From Siphonodentalium dalli (lineage: Eukaryota > Mollusca > Scaphopoda > Gadilida > Siphonodentaliidae): a stretch of 64,000 bases of DNA. The position numbers were made by a program, and so were the translations under genes. Where the stretch lies: the NCBI GenBank assembly GCA_032622095.1, contig CP136065.1, positions 203,680,618 through 203,744,617 of the forward strand. The letters run 5' to 3'. Below the pieces are notes generated by a model, which saw nothing but the letters and a program-made list of their open reading frames with translations, was not told the DNA's origin and searched no databases. Below, one piece after another: positions 9,396-19,740 of this stretch (position 1 is its first letter; the number at the start of each line of letters is the position of its first letter).

Positions 9396-9516
9396 ATCGC
9401 TCACTATTTATGTGCTGTATATAAATAAACACTCAGCTCACACAGTATTTTGTGTATAATATCACATTCATAATTTCATACTATCATTATACTATACTAT
9501 TAGTATATTCTTGAAC
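9396..9516. repeat. Inverted repeat, left partner of 12853-12985
   Basis: About 120 bp (ATCGCTCACTATTTATGTGC ... ATACTAATAGTATATTCTTG sense) recurs inverted at 12853-12985 with moderate divergence. The two lie 3.3 kb apart and could be the ends of an element that now contains the hAT at 9793 and the Harbinger fragment, or two copies of a MITE in opposite orientation. Confidence 0.5.
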
Positions 9517-9597
9517 AAAATCAATATCCATTCATTTGTCCTCATTGCTTATTTCACCTGCACTGTTTGACATGTGAATACGCTTTCTTCATTTCAG

Positions 9598-9710
9598 AGT
9601 ACATCAAGGCATTCTGCAGAAAAAGTGGATGGGAGGAGGTATCACGGAAAAGTCGACACAGAAAATTATCGCTGAAGATTACAAATGCAAGGCGCCATGA
9701 TACCAAAAAG
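9598..9710 (+). pseudogene. BEN-domain gene, exon B
   Basis: The stretch is bounded by TTTCATTTCAG (ending 9597) and AAAAAG|GTGAGG (9710/9711), both good splice signals. In phase with the second half of exon A it encodes E-YIKAFCRKSGWEEV..., then ...ITNARRHDTKK. This fits the C-terminal helices of a BEN domain (aromatic-W pair, then a basic N-x-RR segment). The intron (9029-9597) contains a short CCAATAAGT array and the start of an inverted repeat. No following exon was recognised: a hAT element begins at 9793. Confidence 0.5.
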
Positions 9711-9792
9711 GTGAGGTCACTTTAATCACGTGTTCCATGTTCTCCATCGACACTTGTATCAGTTTGAATGGATGATTTGTGCACCCTGACAT

Positions 9793-10941
9793 TAGATATG
9801 GGCGGTATTTAAATTTCAATCTTGATATCGGTATTGGTAAATTTTCATTGATTTACCTCGGTAACGGTACAGTAATTGGTATTGCCTCTTAATTGTGAGA
9901 CCAGATTAGAGATTCCCGGTAAATTGTGGTAATCCAAGTTTATAACTGAACAGTATATGCCCACGGTCCATAGATTTATTACATTCGTGACTACAGCTAA
10001 ATTAGGCAACAAATGATCTACACAATACACAATGATATTCACACATCTCTCTGATGATTTACATGCACGCTATCGCACAGATTATGAAAACAATCAGAGA
10101 ATGTATCAATGCATGACTGCAATATATATACAGTAATCAGTAGTAAGTAGTAATCAGTGATCACAATTCACAAATCACAATAAATAGTCCCAACGGTGAA
10201 ATAAATCAGCCATGCAAACACAGCATTATGAATTTGAGCAAAGCACATTTTTCATCATCATCATCATCATCAAATGTTTCGGAACAAGTCGTTCGACTTT
10301 TGGTTCCGATATACATGTACAACCAAAATGTATAAAAGAATTCTTAGAATTGAATAAATTGATGGATCTGTTCTATTTTTAGAAAGTGAAAGTAGATTTC
10401 AGGGACATGGATTATTCAGGATATTGGGCACGTGCGACAGGCAGACTTTGTACCAATTGGCATTATTTGCTACATCATAACTGATTATTGAGTTAATGTT
10501 TTTAACATGATTACTTATTGTCACTTACTCTGTGAGATTCCCCGTCATGCCTGATCAAATTAGGACCGTGAAGCCATGGCTTCATCTTTAACTATTCAGA
10601 AGCCATGTGTAATAGACTTGAACATAAGCCATGAATTGAACATATTTAGATTCATAAAATCTTCGCGGGCAAAAAATCACTTATGCCAGTTAAAAGTTAC
10701 ATGTTACCGATGATGATCCGTTAATAGAAAGGTACCAACATAGCATGCTATAAATATATCCTATGCAATTAGGAAGTGTTTACTGATAAACTTTACATCA
10801 ATACGAAGACACACAAGTTGGCAACACATGAATAATTTGAGTACCGAAAATTTGATATTTTTAGTTTTGATTTGGTACAGTAAATTGGTATTACACTGAT
10901 ACCGATACCGCATGGTAAATACTGAGTACCACCCATCTCTA
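9793..10941. mobile_element. hAT element with TSD CCTGACAT
   Basis: The left end TAGATATGGGCGGTA and right end TACCACCCATCTCTA are inverted repeats. Both sides are flanked by the same 8 bp, CCTGACAT (9785-9792 and 10942-10949), which identifies hAT. Just inside both ends are arrays of CGGTA/GATACCG motifs (for example GATATCGGTATTGG on the left, ACTGATACCGATACCGC on the right). The interior is AT-rich with an (ATC)n run at about 10256 and no transposase frame, so it is non-autonomous. Its ends resemble those of the hAT at 45308-46433. Confidence 0.85.
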
Positions 10942-10967
10942 CCTGACATGAATCAAGGTCTTTCTTA

Positions 10968-11521
10968 GTGTCGGCGCACACAATCCCGATTGTCCCCGAA
11001 AAATCCGGCTGCCGGATAAATCGCGCCCGATAAAATTGGTGGGTCAGCGCACACGAGCCCGGATTTTTTTATGTTCGCTCCAGTCCTCCAATAAGAAAAT
11101 AACCACGTGACCAATCATGTGATCGCATTCTCTCAAAATGGCTGTTGAAGACCTCCATGTTGTTTTGGGGTATTTGTTGTTGATGCACCGTTTACGGTGT
11201 AAACGTGTGTATAAAAACAGGCTACTTTGGACACGTAGGTGGATTTTGCGCCGACAAAAACATGGGGCATACCACACTCTTCAGAATGAGTTCAGGGACG
11301 AAGATACAGCGGCATTTCGAAATTACCTTAGAATGACCCCTGACAATTTTGAGATGTTATTATCGATGGTGTCACCGTTGATTAAAAAACACGATACAAA
11401 CATGAGAAAGTCTATAACTGCGGCGGAAAGGCTATCAATCACTTTGCGATTTTTGGCAACTGGTGAGCAAATAAAATGTGTTCTGTCTCGTGATTGGATT
11501 CAGACACCCTCACTGAATTGA
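10968..11521 (+). pseudogene. PIF/Harbinger transposase 5' part with end region
   Basis: GC-rich sequence at 10970-11066 carries two GCGCACAC-type blocks (GTCGGCGCACACAATCCC and GGGTCAGCGCACACGAGCCC), typical of Harbinger termini. The ORF from ATG 11138 reads 'LLWTRRWILRRQKHGAYHTL', then 'EDTAAFRNYLRMTPDNFEML', then 'ERLSITLRFLATGE' (to about 11466). This is the standard N-terminal portion of the transposase. Beyond LATGE the sequence diverges and stops at 11521. The DDE core is missing. It is clearly different from the Harbinger copy at 233. Confidence 0.8.
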
Positions 11522-11529
11522 TCAGTCAT

Positions 11530-12180
11530 TTGACTCTTTTTGTCAAATTTTGAGTCAAGGACATGGACTTATGTTATTTAAGTTATAATAATAAAGTGAT
11601 AGTAGTCCCCCCCCCCATTATATCAAGATTAAGGAAAGGATATCCACTTCATGGATTTAGGAAATAGCATAATTTTCCATTAGTAAAAATATGAGGGTAT
11701 CACGGTCACCCCACCCTTTCGGTATGTGGGATTCAGGGTGTTTTGAAGCAGTATGCGGGATTCATACTCACGAAATAACTGGTATTCGGGTTCAAGCAAA
11801 ACATCTTGGACGCAAGTTTTGATGGCGCAAAATAATATTTTGTGTTAGTTATCTGTATATGAATATCATTAATCGTATCATAATGGCCTCATAACACCCA
11901 TATCGCGATATTTTGTTTGGGAAAGGGTGGGGCAAGAAATCCTGGCAAGTTGAAGCGCCTAGGAAACAAAATGCTGTCCATTTTTTGCTGGGGCCTAGGA
12001 TACAGAATTATGTCCAATTTTTCTGGGGGGGGGGGTGATTTTGTTTGGGAACGGGTGGGACAAGATATCCTGGCAAGAGCCTAGAAATTAAATGCTGTCC
12101 ATTTTTTCCCTGGGGCCTAAGATGCTGTCTTTGTTATGAACATTGTGAATGTGAAATACTGTACCGAAGATTTGCCGGTA
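11530..12180 (+). repeat. Diverged tandem duplication, about 127-bp period
   Basis: Positions about 11912-12000 and 12039-12125 are direct copies: ATTTTGTTTGGGAA(A/C)GGGTGG, CAAGAAATCCTGGCAAG, AAATGCTGTCCATTTTTT, GGGGCCTA. A poly-C run (11608-11616) and poly-G run (12026-12036) are nearby. No gene is seen from 11530 to 12180. Confidence 0.6.
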
Positions 12181-12184
12181 CTTT

Positions 12185-12795
12185 TTAGCTCACCTAAGAT
12201 GAAGTCTCCGGTGAAGCTATAGTCATCACTCCTCATTTGTCTGTCCATCCGTCCATCTGTCCGTCAACAATTCTTTGAACATCTTCTCTCGGTCATAGGA
12301 CCGAATGGGTTCATATTTGGTGTGGATGTTCCATAAGTGACTCGTATTCAGATCTGTTCAAATGATGTCACCATTATTTGTCCCCCGAATAGTGTACATT
12401 GCACAACGTTTAGTTTCTGTAGAAAACTCTCAATATGTTGACTATTCAGGCGATGCCGAATACTATGGCTCAGAATTCAACGATGAATCAAATGTTGTTG
12501 GTGAACTTGTCGAGGGCAAAACGGCAATGCAGACATGCAGTTAATTTAACACATTGTAGAAACGTATGAAAGCACAGGAGGCTTTCGCACCAAACATTGA
12601 TCCAGTTCTCACTGATTCCAATACATGCCTGTAAATTTTCAAAACACTTCTCCAATAACTGTGGACTGCAGGGTGCGGCGATTGATTAAAATTTGAAATC
12701 CAATTTGACTGCTGGTGGCCATATTGCTGATGCATGTTTTGTTTATTCCACCTCTCCCCTTTTAATTTCACTATATTTAACATGAGTTATTAAAG
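12185..12795 (+). repeat. Dispersed repeat with GTCCGTCC block, copy 1
   Basis: It starts AGCTCACCTAAGATGAAGTC, then CTGTCCATCCGTCCATCTGTCC. It later has the phrase CCTGTAAATTTTCAAAACxxTTCT...GGACTGCAGGGTG, which recurs at 27368-27420. Related copies lie at 27106-27511/28738-28880, 47933-48477 and 57770-58490. Open stretches inside (12362-12544) have no recognisable domain. It is probably a SINE- or MITE-like family. Confidence 0.55.
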
Positions 12796-12852
12796 GCACA
12801 GATGGCCTTCGTTACATGTTATAATTTAGAACAGTTACCAAATTAAGAAAAT

Positions 12853-12985
12853 GTCCTCAAGAATATACTAATAGTATAGTATAATTATTGTATGAATGTG
12901 ATATTATCCACAAAACACACTTGTGTGAGCCGAGCATTGGTTTATATACAGCACATAAATAGTGAGTGATAAGCAAAATACTCAA
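12853..12985. repeat. Inverted repeat, right partner of 9396-9516
   Basis: This is the reverse-complement copy of 9396-9516, including AAGAATATACTAATAGTATAG and GCACATAAATAGTGAGTGAT. Confidence 0.5.
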
Positions 12986-13224
12986 AACTGTGGCAATTTT
13001 TTTTAGGAGAGTGAATCACGGTGACCCATTCAAGGTGAGGATTGGCGAGGGCTAAACCGGTATGTTGCAAACAACTTGGTGGCATTACTAATCTAAGTTC
13101 CCCCGGTGTTCAGTGTTTTGTTTATCGCATACTCTTAGTTTAACAATTTTTGCATTGTATTGTATTGTCAAGCAGTAAATAAATATATTTCATAACATAT
13201 GATCACCTGATCACCTTGTCTAAG

Positions 13225-13585
13225 GAGTTGGGTGTAATGACCTTACCAGAAAGATGTGTAATGACCTTACCAGAAAGACAGCAAGTCAATGTGTGGAACA
13301 AGTGAAACTTCTAGTGAGAGACATCAAAAAGTCGAAGATAACTTCTGAGATTCAATATCTGTGCTTCCTGCATTCCCCAGAATGGGGTAATGACAATATA
13401 ACAAGAAAGTGAACATATATAACTTGGACTTAAAAATATTACAAAATACAGAGGAATTTGACTTTGTCCATAATGACAGAATTTCTTGTGACAATCACGA
13501 GATATTCATTGATGATGGAATACATTTGAACAGAAATGGTATTATTGAATTGGTAGCAGTCATCAAAACCCATCTGAATTGAAAG
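13225..13585 (+). pseudogene. SGNH/GDSL-type hydrolase C-terminal fragment
   Basis: The readable frame from about 13407 ends '...VHNDRISCDNHEIFIDDG' followed by 'IHLNRNGIIELVAVIKTHLN' and a stop at 13582. D-G-I-H-L-N-xx-G is the C-terminal Asp/His block of SGNH hydrolases, which occur as accessory domains in several retrotransposon families. Upstream (13225-13400) a second frame gives '...VRDIKKSKITSEIQYLCFLH'. At least one frameshift separates them. GACCTTACCAGAAAGA is tandemly duplicated at about 13240-13280. It lies just upstream of the DDE pseudogene and may have been part of a different element. Confidence 0.5.
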
Positions 13586-13601
13586 CTAGGACTCAAACCT
13601 T

Positions 13602-15845
13602 ATGAGCAATACATGTACTCAGAGGAAAAGGACAGCTACCCTAGGAAAGTTTTTAACAGTTCAGATCAGGGGTTCTACTCAAGTCCTAAGGGAAGTGCAC
13701 CTTATCAGCACAAGAAGAGAACTATCTCGCCCTAGCCCAAGAGGAGTGGCTCGGTATGGACAGACGGAATTTGATGGGCTCCTTCATAGAGCTGAAACGG
13801 TTAGACGGTTAACCGGTTAGCATCCGGTTAGCGACGTAACCGGTTAGAAAAAAATGAACCGGACGTAACCGCATCCCGTTGTCAGTTGAATGTGAACGTG
13901 AATAATCCTCAAAATATTAGGTTAAATGATGCAAAACTAATACTAAATCCTGTGTCACCGATAGTAGAGTGCAATGCAAGCATTAATTGGTATACGCGGT
14001 AGTATCAGATACTTAGTAGCAATTCTCGAACTGTCTGGAAGTGTCGGCGACCTTCAATCAATTCCGACCCTTTGAAGTTTTCTTCCGACAAAAGCACGTG
14101 TGCAGTCACTGTGTATCAAGCCTGAATGCACACAAGGAAGTGACAACGTAAAAGTGGCGTTGTGTGGCATACTGCACGAAAGCAACATGGATTCAAATTG
14201 GAACCACACCACGACATACTATATATAAAACTGTTTTACAGTGGGGTTTATAAAAACTATGTAAATCGACAAAGTTTGAAGATTGAGATCAGCTGCACAA
14301 TGTCTTCACTCTTCCCGTTCTTCCTCCCTGTTGTGATTTAGTATGATCAATTCAATTGAGTGACCAAACAGACATCGTAGTTGAAGCAACCCAACACTTC
14401 TTCAATAATCTTCCCTTTTATCAAGGAAATTGATGCTCCATGCTACTCTGTAACTGGTTGTGCCTGTGGGACTAATTAACACTCAATTTGGCAGTAATTG
14501 CTATATGTTAAGTGATTGCATACTAAAACCGAAACCGAAACGTAAATTATATAACCTCCCAACACTAGTGTCCGCTATCATGATAGTGATACCGACGAAT
14601 AGCTCGAATACGGAATAGGACTGCGAGTCTGGACTAACTGCATGACCTTCCTTTTTGTTCTCTAGTTATTACTTTCTTGTCTGTATATATAATGCATTGG
14701 AGGATATACCAATGATGATAGTGATATATTACAGATCTTTAATATATAGTTTTGTTACTCGTTTTACCAATACCCATACTATTTTACTCGTTTTACAAAT
14801 GCCCAAACATATGCTGATCACGGCAAATAAGCGATCTCTCCTGCCATTCACAAATTTCACTTGCTCATTCCCCATCACGAGAGCCAGCAAAAGAACAATG
14901 AATGCGTGTTTTTGAATATCGTTAAATGCCGTGAATAAGGTCTTTATTTCAGCTACTACTTCACACCTAGGTTTGTCCCTGGAGCATGGCATAATGTCGA
15001 CATAATTAGTGTGAGAGAAGTCCGCTAGAAATTTAGCGGTTAACCGGTTGAAATCCGGTTAACCCCGATGGTTAACCGGTTAGAAGAATGGGTCAACCGT
15101 TTCAGCTCTACTCCTTCACAGATTGATGGAAATTTCCCACAAAATTTTTTCAACCAAATGGTGAAGGGAAATATTCATAATCTGGTGTTTGTAAAATTGA
15201 TGCTGAAAAACTGATATTTTTGCGCCAATGGATTAAAGGGTGGATGGAAGAATACAATGTTAGTCTCCGTAAACCCAACAAACATTTTGCTATCTCTAAA
15301 GAAAAACGTAAACATCGAATAATTGAGTTCCTGAAAAATGTGATCTGGGTCCGTCATTATTTCCAGACAAAATTCGGAACAGAACCCATTATCATAGATG
15401 GGGACCAAATGCCATTGCACCGCAACAAATCTTCAGGCCAGAAGACAATGACATTAAAGGGAGAGCCCACCTTTGTGAAGGAAAATTATATGTTGTCCAG
15501 ACGAGAAACATTCATTGCCAACACCAGAGTTTGTGTTCAAGGGGAAAGGGACAAGAACAATTCTCAACCCTCCAACCGGTGTAAAAGTTCAGTGGGTGGA
15601 GAAGGGTTCTTATAGATTACCCACAATGCTGGAAACAATTAAGCACCTCAAAAACCGATTTAACATGTTCTCACAAAAGGACTATGTTTTGTATATCCTC
15701 GATGACTATTCTGTACACGTCATAGAAGAAGTGAGAAAACAGCTGCTTGCTTAGTGGTAATTGGCGGAGGTATTACAGGTGACGTCCAGATCAATGACAC
15801 CCACATTCACCATGCTTTGAAGGCAAAATATCGAGACTATGAAAG
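13602..15845 (+). pseudogene. Pogo/jerky-like DDE transposase, split by a hAT insertion
   Basis: This is a DDE_1-type transposase pseudogene. The 5' part (about 13602-13786, several frames) is interrupted by the hAT element at 13787-15110. It resumes at 15111 with '...LRQWIKGWMEEYNVSLRKPN' and '...RHYFQTKFGTEPIIIDGDQM', where the D of GDQMPLHRN is the first catalytic Asp. After a frame change it continues 'PEFVFKGKGTRTILNPPTG', then 'YVLYILDDYSVHVIEEVRKQ' (second Asp). After another shift comes 'VVIGGGITGDVQINDTHIHH' (third Asp position, QINDT), then 'ALKAKYRDYE'. All three acidic positions are recognisable, but at least two frameshifts and the insertion inactivate it. Its 3' end joins DIRS sequence at about 15848. 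Confidence 0.7.
13787..15110. mobile_element. hAT element with TSD CTCCTTCA
   Basis: The ends TAGAGCTGAAACGGTT and (A)CCGTTTCAGCTCTA are inverted repeats. CTCCTTCA is present exactly on both sides (13779-13786 and 15111-15118). The 8-bp duplication and TAGAG start identify hAT. The first 75 bp and last 85 bp consist of repeated (C)GGTTAACCGGTTAG-like palindromic motifs. The interior has no recognisable transposase: small open frames at 14655-14992 look like chance. It interrupts the DDE pseudogene and is therefore younger than it. Confidence 0.9.
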
Positions 15846-15847
15846 TC

Positions 15848-16905
15848 GATGTGAAATCAGAGAGACTGATTGGGAACTCGATTCACAAGTCACACAGAAG
15901 ATTTTCCAATGGTGGGGGGAGCCCATGATAGATCTATTTGCAACTCACCAGAGCAAGAAAACTATTAATATTTTGTGCCTGGCAACATCATCCACAGGCC
16001 TATGCATTAGATGCTCTGTCCATTCGATGGACAGGAGATGGACAGGAGTGTTTGCTTTATAATATGCTTCCCCCAAACACTTAGCAGCTGGTGTGTTGAA
16101 CGACATATCAATCCCCATGAAGCTTCTCTTGTTGAATGTATTCTCCTGGTTTGCAGCATAGAACAGGTTCGGACTATCAATCCATGCTCTCTTCGTGGCT
16201 GCCCTCAGTGGGTGGCATTCCAATTGGGCAACATCCAATCATGATACGTATGTTAAAGGGTATGTTCAATTCAAGGCAACCTGTCAAATGGTTGATACCT
16301 TCTTGGGACTAGCCGCAAGTTTTGAGAATGTTGAGTGCATCACCCTCGAGCCACTGGACTCAGCATCAATGAAATATCTTACCTGGAAGACGATTTTCCT
16401 TGTGGCTATAACAACTTTTAGACATTGTAGTGATTTGCAATCTCTTCGGTTGGGCGAAGGGTTTATGAGAGTGCATCTAATGGGATCACATTTATAATGC
16501 AAGGCTTGGCCAAGCAAGATAGGGTTACTCATCAGAATCCAAAGATATTTGTTCAATCTTTTGAGGAGAATGAATTTCTAGACCCAAAAAGAGCTTTGTC
16601 ATTGTAAATGGAAAACACAAGTGGTTACCATTCTCCTGGAAACCAATTGTTTTTATCAGTCAATGCTCCACATAAACCAATTTCATCCCAGACGATATCT
16701 AAATGGCTGGAGCAGACTAAAAAAAGTCTTGTTTCCATTCCAGATGATGGTTTGATGGTACGGGACACTCTACAAGAGCCATTGGTTCTGCATGGCCTTG
16801 TACAAGGAAGCCAATATGGCCAGTATTCTGGAAAGTGCAGATTGGAGCCAGGCTTGGACGTTTTTGCATTTTTATTTGAGGGACATTGATGTAAAAATAT
16901 TTTGA
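15848..16905 (+). pseudogene. DIRS RNase H and tyrosine recombinase
   Basis: This is the 3' part of a DIRS/Ngaro-type retrotransposon. It begins 'CEIRETDWELDSQVTQKIFQ', then 'GEPMIDLFATHQSK' (RNase H entry, homologous to 1285-1395). A shifted frame continues 'FCAWQHHPQAYALDALSIRW' and 'LYNMLPPNTLAAGVL'. The tyrosine recombinase follows: 'KTIFLVAITTFRHCSDL' (about 16389-16440, with the first catalytic Arg), 'NQLFLSVNAPHKPISSQTIS' (about 16640-16700), and at the end 'ESADWSQAWTFLHFYLRD' (about 16830-16886, with the catalytic Tyr). Four or more frame changes and stops are present. DIRS elements use this recombinase instead of a DDE integrase. Confidence 0.75.
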
Positions 16906-17560
16906 AAGCTGATTAAGTTGAAGTTTCCCAGCGAATTGAATGGAGATAGACTTTTCAGTATTTGTATATAGCGGGAGCAGCAAAGTAAAAATTCAATTTT
17001 TTTTACTTGTATACACGCTATAAATGAACAATCATGGAAGATTCATGAGACCATACCATCAGACCGCAGCGTACAGCTCAGCGATGGAATCTATTCAATC
17101 AGAAATATTTCTATATACATGTTACACCCGGTAAGTACTAATTCATGAAATAAAATGACACAAGTCCAAATTTTATGAATTAATTATACTTACATGGTCG
17201 AATATATGGCTGGGCTAAAATCTTTGATCCGGAGGCAGAACGAACGAGGGCAAACTGTATAAATAGGTCGCAAAAAGGCTATTTCTATAAGTGATTAGTG
17301 ATGGGACATGAACAATTTGGCGCTGTGAGCAGGCTTTAGGGGCCGGTGATACTGCTGGATTTTGTGGGTGATGAGACTACCATTGCACAATGGAGTAGGG
17401 TATCACCCGACATATTCTTCGCATTGGGGCGCAGCATCACACCGGCTGGATTGGACCATTAACAAGTTCTGACCAGCCTGCCGATGGCAAGGCTATTACT
17501 GATGAGTATTAAGTACCACGGCAATCAACAATGGTAATTGTTGTGGTGATCATTTCCATC
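16906..17560. other. Likely DIRS 3' region; non-coding
   Basis: It contains an inverted pair GGTAAGTACTAATTCATGAA (about 17130) and TTATGAATTAATTATACTTAC (about 17174), which could belong to the complex termini typical of DIRS elements. A GC-richer stretch (17330-17480) follows. No gene is seen. Confidence 0.35.
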
Positions 17561-17561
17561 A

Positions 17562-17812
17562 TTAACCCTTTGAGTGCCAGGTCGATTTTTGTATCAACCC
17601 ATATACCCTGTGCCAATGCATTCTCTTATATATGCGAGTCGACCATAGGTCGCCTCGCATATATAAGAGAATGCATTGGCCTAACAATTTGTTTTTTTGT
17701 TTTTTTTAAAACAATTTTTTACAATTTTAATAATTCATTCTTATATTCTTTTACAGACTTATTTTGTAAATTTAGGGCCGATGAGATCGGCCCCTGGAAC
17801 TCAAAGGGTTAA
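17562..17812. mobile_element. piggyBac-like MITE (TTAA ends)
   Basis: TTAACCCTTTGAGTGCCAGG (17562-17581) faces CCTGGAACTCAAAGGGTTAA (17793-17812), 19 of 20 bases matching as inverted repeats. The TTAA duplication and CCCTTTG start are typical of piggyBac-type elements. The interior includes the 69-bp hairpin module at 17612-17680, followed by T-rich sequence and the palindrome GGGCCGATGAGATCGGCCC. It is non-coding. Confidence 0.75.
17612..17680. repeat. Hairpin module copy 1
   Basis: This is a near-perfect 69-bp palindrome with arms GCCAATGCATTCTCTTATAT and its inverse ATATAAGAGAATGCATTGGC, around GTCGACC-ATA-GGTCGCC. The same module lies at 26686-26754, 26982-27025 (one arm shortened), 54442-54510 and 54730-54798. 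Confidence 0.85.
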
Positions 17813-18425
17813 ATAAAGTGCTGGATATGTCATGCAGATGTCATGTGGTAAAATAGCAACTTCTTGCTTACTAAGAATTATTCATTGTTTAGATATTATT
17901 TAACCACAACATTAACTGTGCTTAAATGTACCTATTTCACAAAGAAGATAATTAAAGTTATCACTGCTCAGCTAACAGCTGTAGTGAGTAATACTTCGTT
18001 CAAGAGGTCATTTGGTAGAATCACTTTATACTGTTCCTGCTAATCTGTCGCCGGACTCGTTAAATTCCGGCAGACTCAGGCAGATTAATTATATAGTAAA
18101 ACTCTTGAATTCATGATTTACCATCAGTCTGTTTTCAAAATATGTCTTATTCCCAATATCATTTCACTAATAGGCATGTGATTATACCTAACGTCTAGTA
18201 ACAAAACAATCGATTTATCATTGAAGTCTAATCAATCCAGAAAAATGAATTGAGTAGACTGGCCGAAACAGGGTTGCTTTGAACAGTGTTTGACAATTGG
18301 ATTCAACCAATCACAGTAGCCATTCTATTTAAACCATGAAGAAGGCGGGATATTTGTTCATTGTCACAAATGATTGACGTGATGTTTTGTCGGAGCTCTT
18401 TGTTCTTTGACACATCGATTACTAC
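17813..18425. other. Non-coding stretch
   Basis: AT-rich sequence. The only structure noted is TCTGTCGCCGGACTCG facing TTCCGGCAGACTCAGGCAGA (about 18045-18083), a short imperfect hairpin. No gene is seen. Confidence 0.4.
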
Positions 18426-18427
18426 AA

Positions 18428-18615
18428 TCTGACAGTGGGCCAGGTATCTGCCAGTGAAGGATCTAGGTATTTTTTGGGGACACCTGTTTTTGGGCAATGA
18501 TATGCCAAAGACATAACCTGAAGGCCTAAGCGGAGGAAGGTTTGGGAGGGGTGACCCCCTGCTGATGGTGGGGGTTCTCCCCCTGGAAAAAATTGGAAAA
18601 TCCATTGCATTTAGA
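18428..18615. repeat. Diverged copy of the 21416-22119 repeat's 5' part
   Basis: GATCTAGGTATTTTTTGGGG, then GATATGCCAAAGACATAACC, then GAAGGCC...GGGAGGG...GTGGGGGT...CCTGG follow the same order as 21425-21600. The two share a skeleton of GGGGAC, GATATGCC, CCxGAAGGCC and G-rich blocks. The ORFs reading through it are by-products. Confidence 0.5.
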
Positions 18616-19399
18616 GCTAATCTAGGGCAATTTGAGTCAGTATTTTAAATTTTACTGAGAGGTCAATTTGATCAAGTTTCTCAAGCATAACTTTGGAATT
18701 TTTTTATATATGAATGGATTGGAAATGCTTATAAGTTATTGTCAGATATCTTTTGGTTCAATGGAGAATGCTTATCCTGCTTGAAATGAGACTTACCATT
18801 ATCACTCTAATTCATATAATAGGCTATTTTATAAAATTCAAGTGAGCAGCCCTCTTAATTCAGATTGTTTGGCTTCGGCAATCTGCTACGGCAACAGTAT
18901 GCTGTGGCCCAGTTTGCTTCAGCAAATTGCTTCGTCAATGCTGATTGCCGTAGCCAATTATGAAAGCTGAGTGAGACACATACATAATATACTACATGTA
19001 GTACAGAAACAATGTCTATTTAGTTAGTATTTACTATTTATAGTACTAATCTCTATGTTAATTTTTCATTTGATATTATGAGATCCCACCTGATAACCAG
19101 GTTGATTCGATCAAATTGTTAATGTTCATGTACTGTATTTGATTGAAATACTGAAGTCTGAAGGCTGAATCATAACAAACCTGAACTGAAACTATTTGAA
19201 GTTTTCACAGATGAAAGCTAGATAAAGCCAAACATACTTTAAATACAGTATGATTCCAACTGTTAAACTTATATCTTTTTGTAAACTAAAATTTTTTATG
19301 TCAATATATATAAATGTTTTGCATCTTGTTTTGATATGAATTAGGACCTAAATTGGAGGAAGAAAAAAAAATTTAAATATTGTTTTTTTTTTGCAATGG
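18616..19399. other. Non-coding stretch with small palindromes
   Basis: At 18876-18955 there are several GGCAA(T)CTGCTaCGGC / TTGCTTCaGCAAATTGC repeats that fold on themselves. No coding content was recognised. Confidence 0.35.
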
Positions 19400-19740
19400 C
19401 AATAAAAAGTTTAGGGTCGGGGGTTTAAAATAGGGTCGGTCGGGTTAGCGGAAACAAACGTCTTTTTTGTTTAGGCCTGAGCGTGATTTTGCAAGTTAAT
19501 TGGACCAACGCCTCACTGAATTAAAGTCAGCAACTTAAACTGATAGAAACTAGAAGAATAAAGTCAAGTTGGGAGAATGAGATTGATAATGTTCAGACTG
19601 AAAGTTGTGAAAAATTAATTTTGCAAATAAAAAGTTTATGGCGGCGGTCCAGCGAGCGGGTTAGGCCAAAGTAAAAAGATACTATGTTTCCGTACATCGA
19701 CCGACCCTAAAATAACCCGCCGACCCTAAACTTTTTATTG
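19400..19740. mobile_element. MITE with 21-bp TIRs (AATAAAAAGTTTAGGGTCGG)
   Basis: AATAAAAAGTTTAGGGTCGG (19401-19420) faces CCGACCCTAAACTTTTTATT (19720-19739), a perfect inverted repeat. Inside, GGGTCGGTCGGGTTAGCGG / CGACCGACCCTAAAATAACCC continue the symmetry. Related short pieces (GTTACCGGAAACA, TTGGCCTTACTGGAAACAC, GTCGGGCGACCCC) lie at 20470-20790 and 56940-57020. The target duplication is unclear. Confidence 0.65.

Noticed and set aside
15220-15615. Single intact 131-codon gene
   Set aside because: It is one frame segment of the DDE transposase. The true continuation shifts to the next frame at about 15515.
18303-18610. Proline-rich ORF on the minus strand
   Set aside because: The sequence is a diverged copy of a non-coding repeat also present at 21416-22119.
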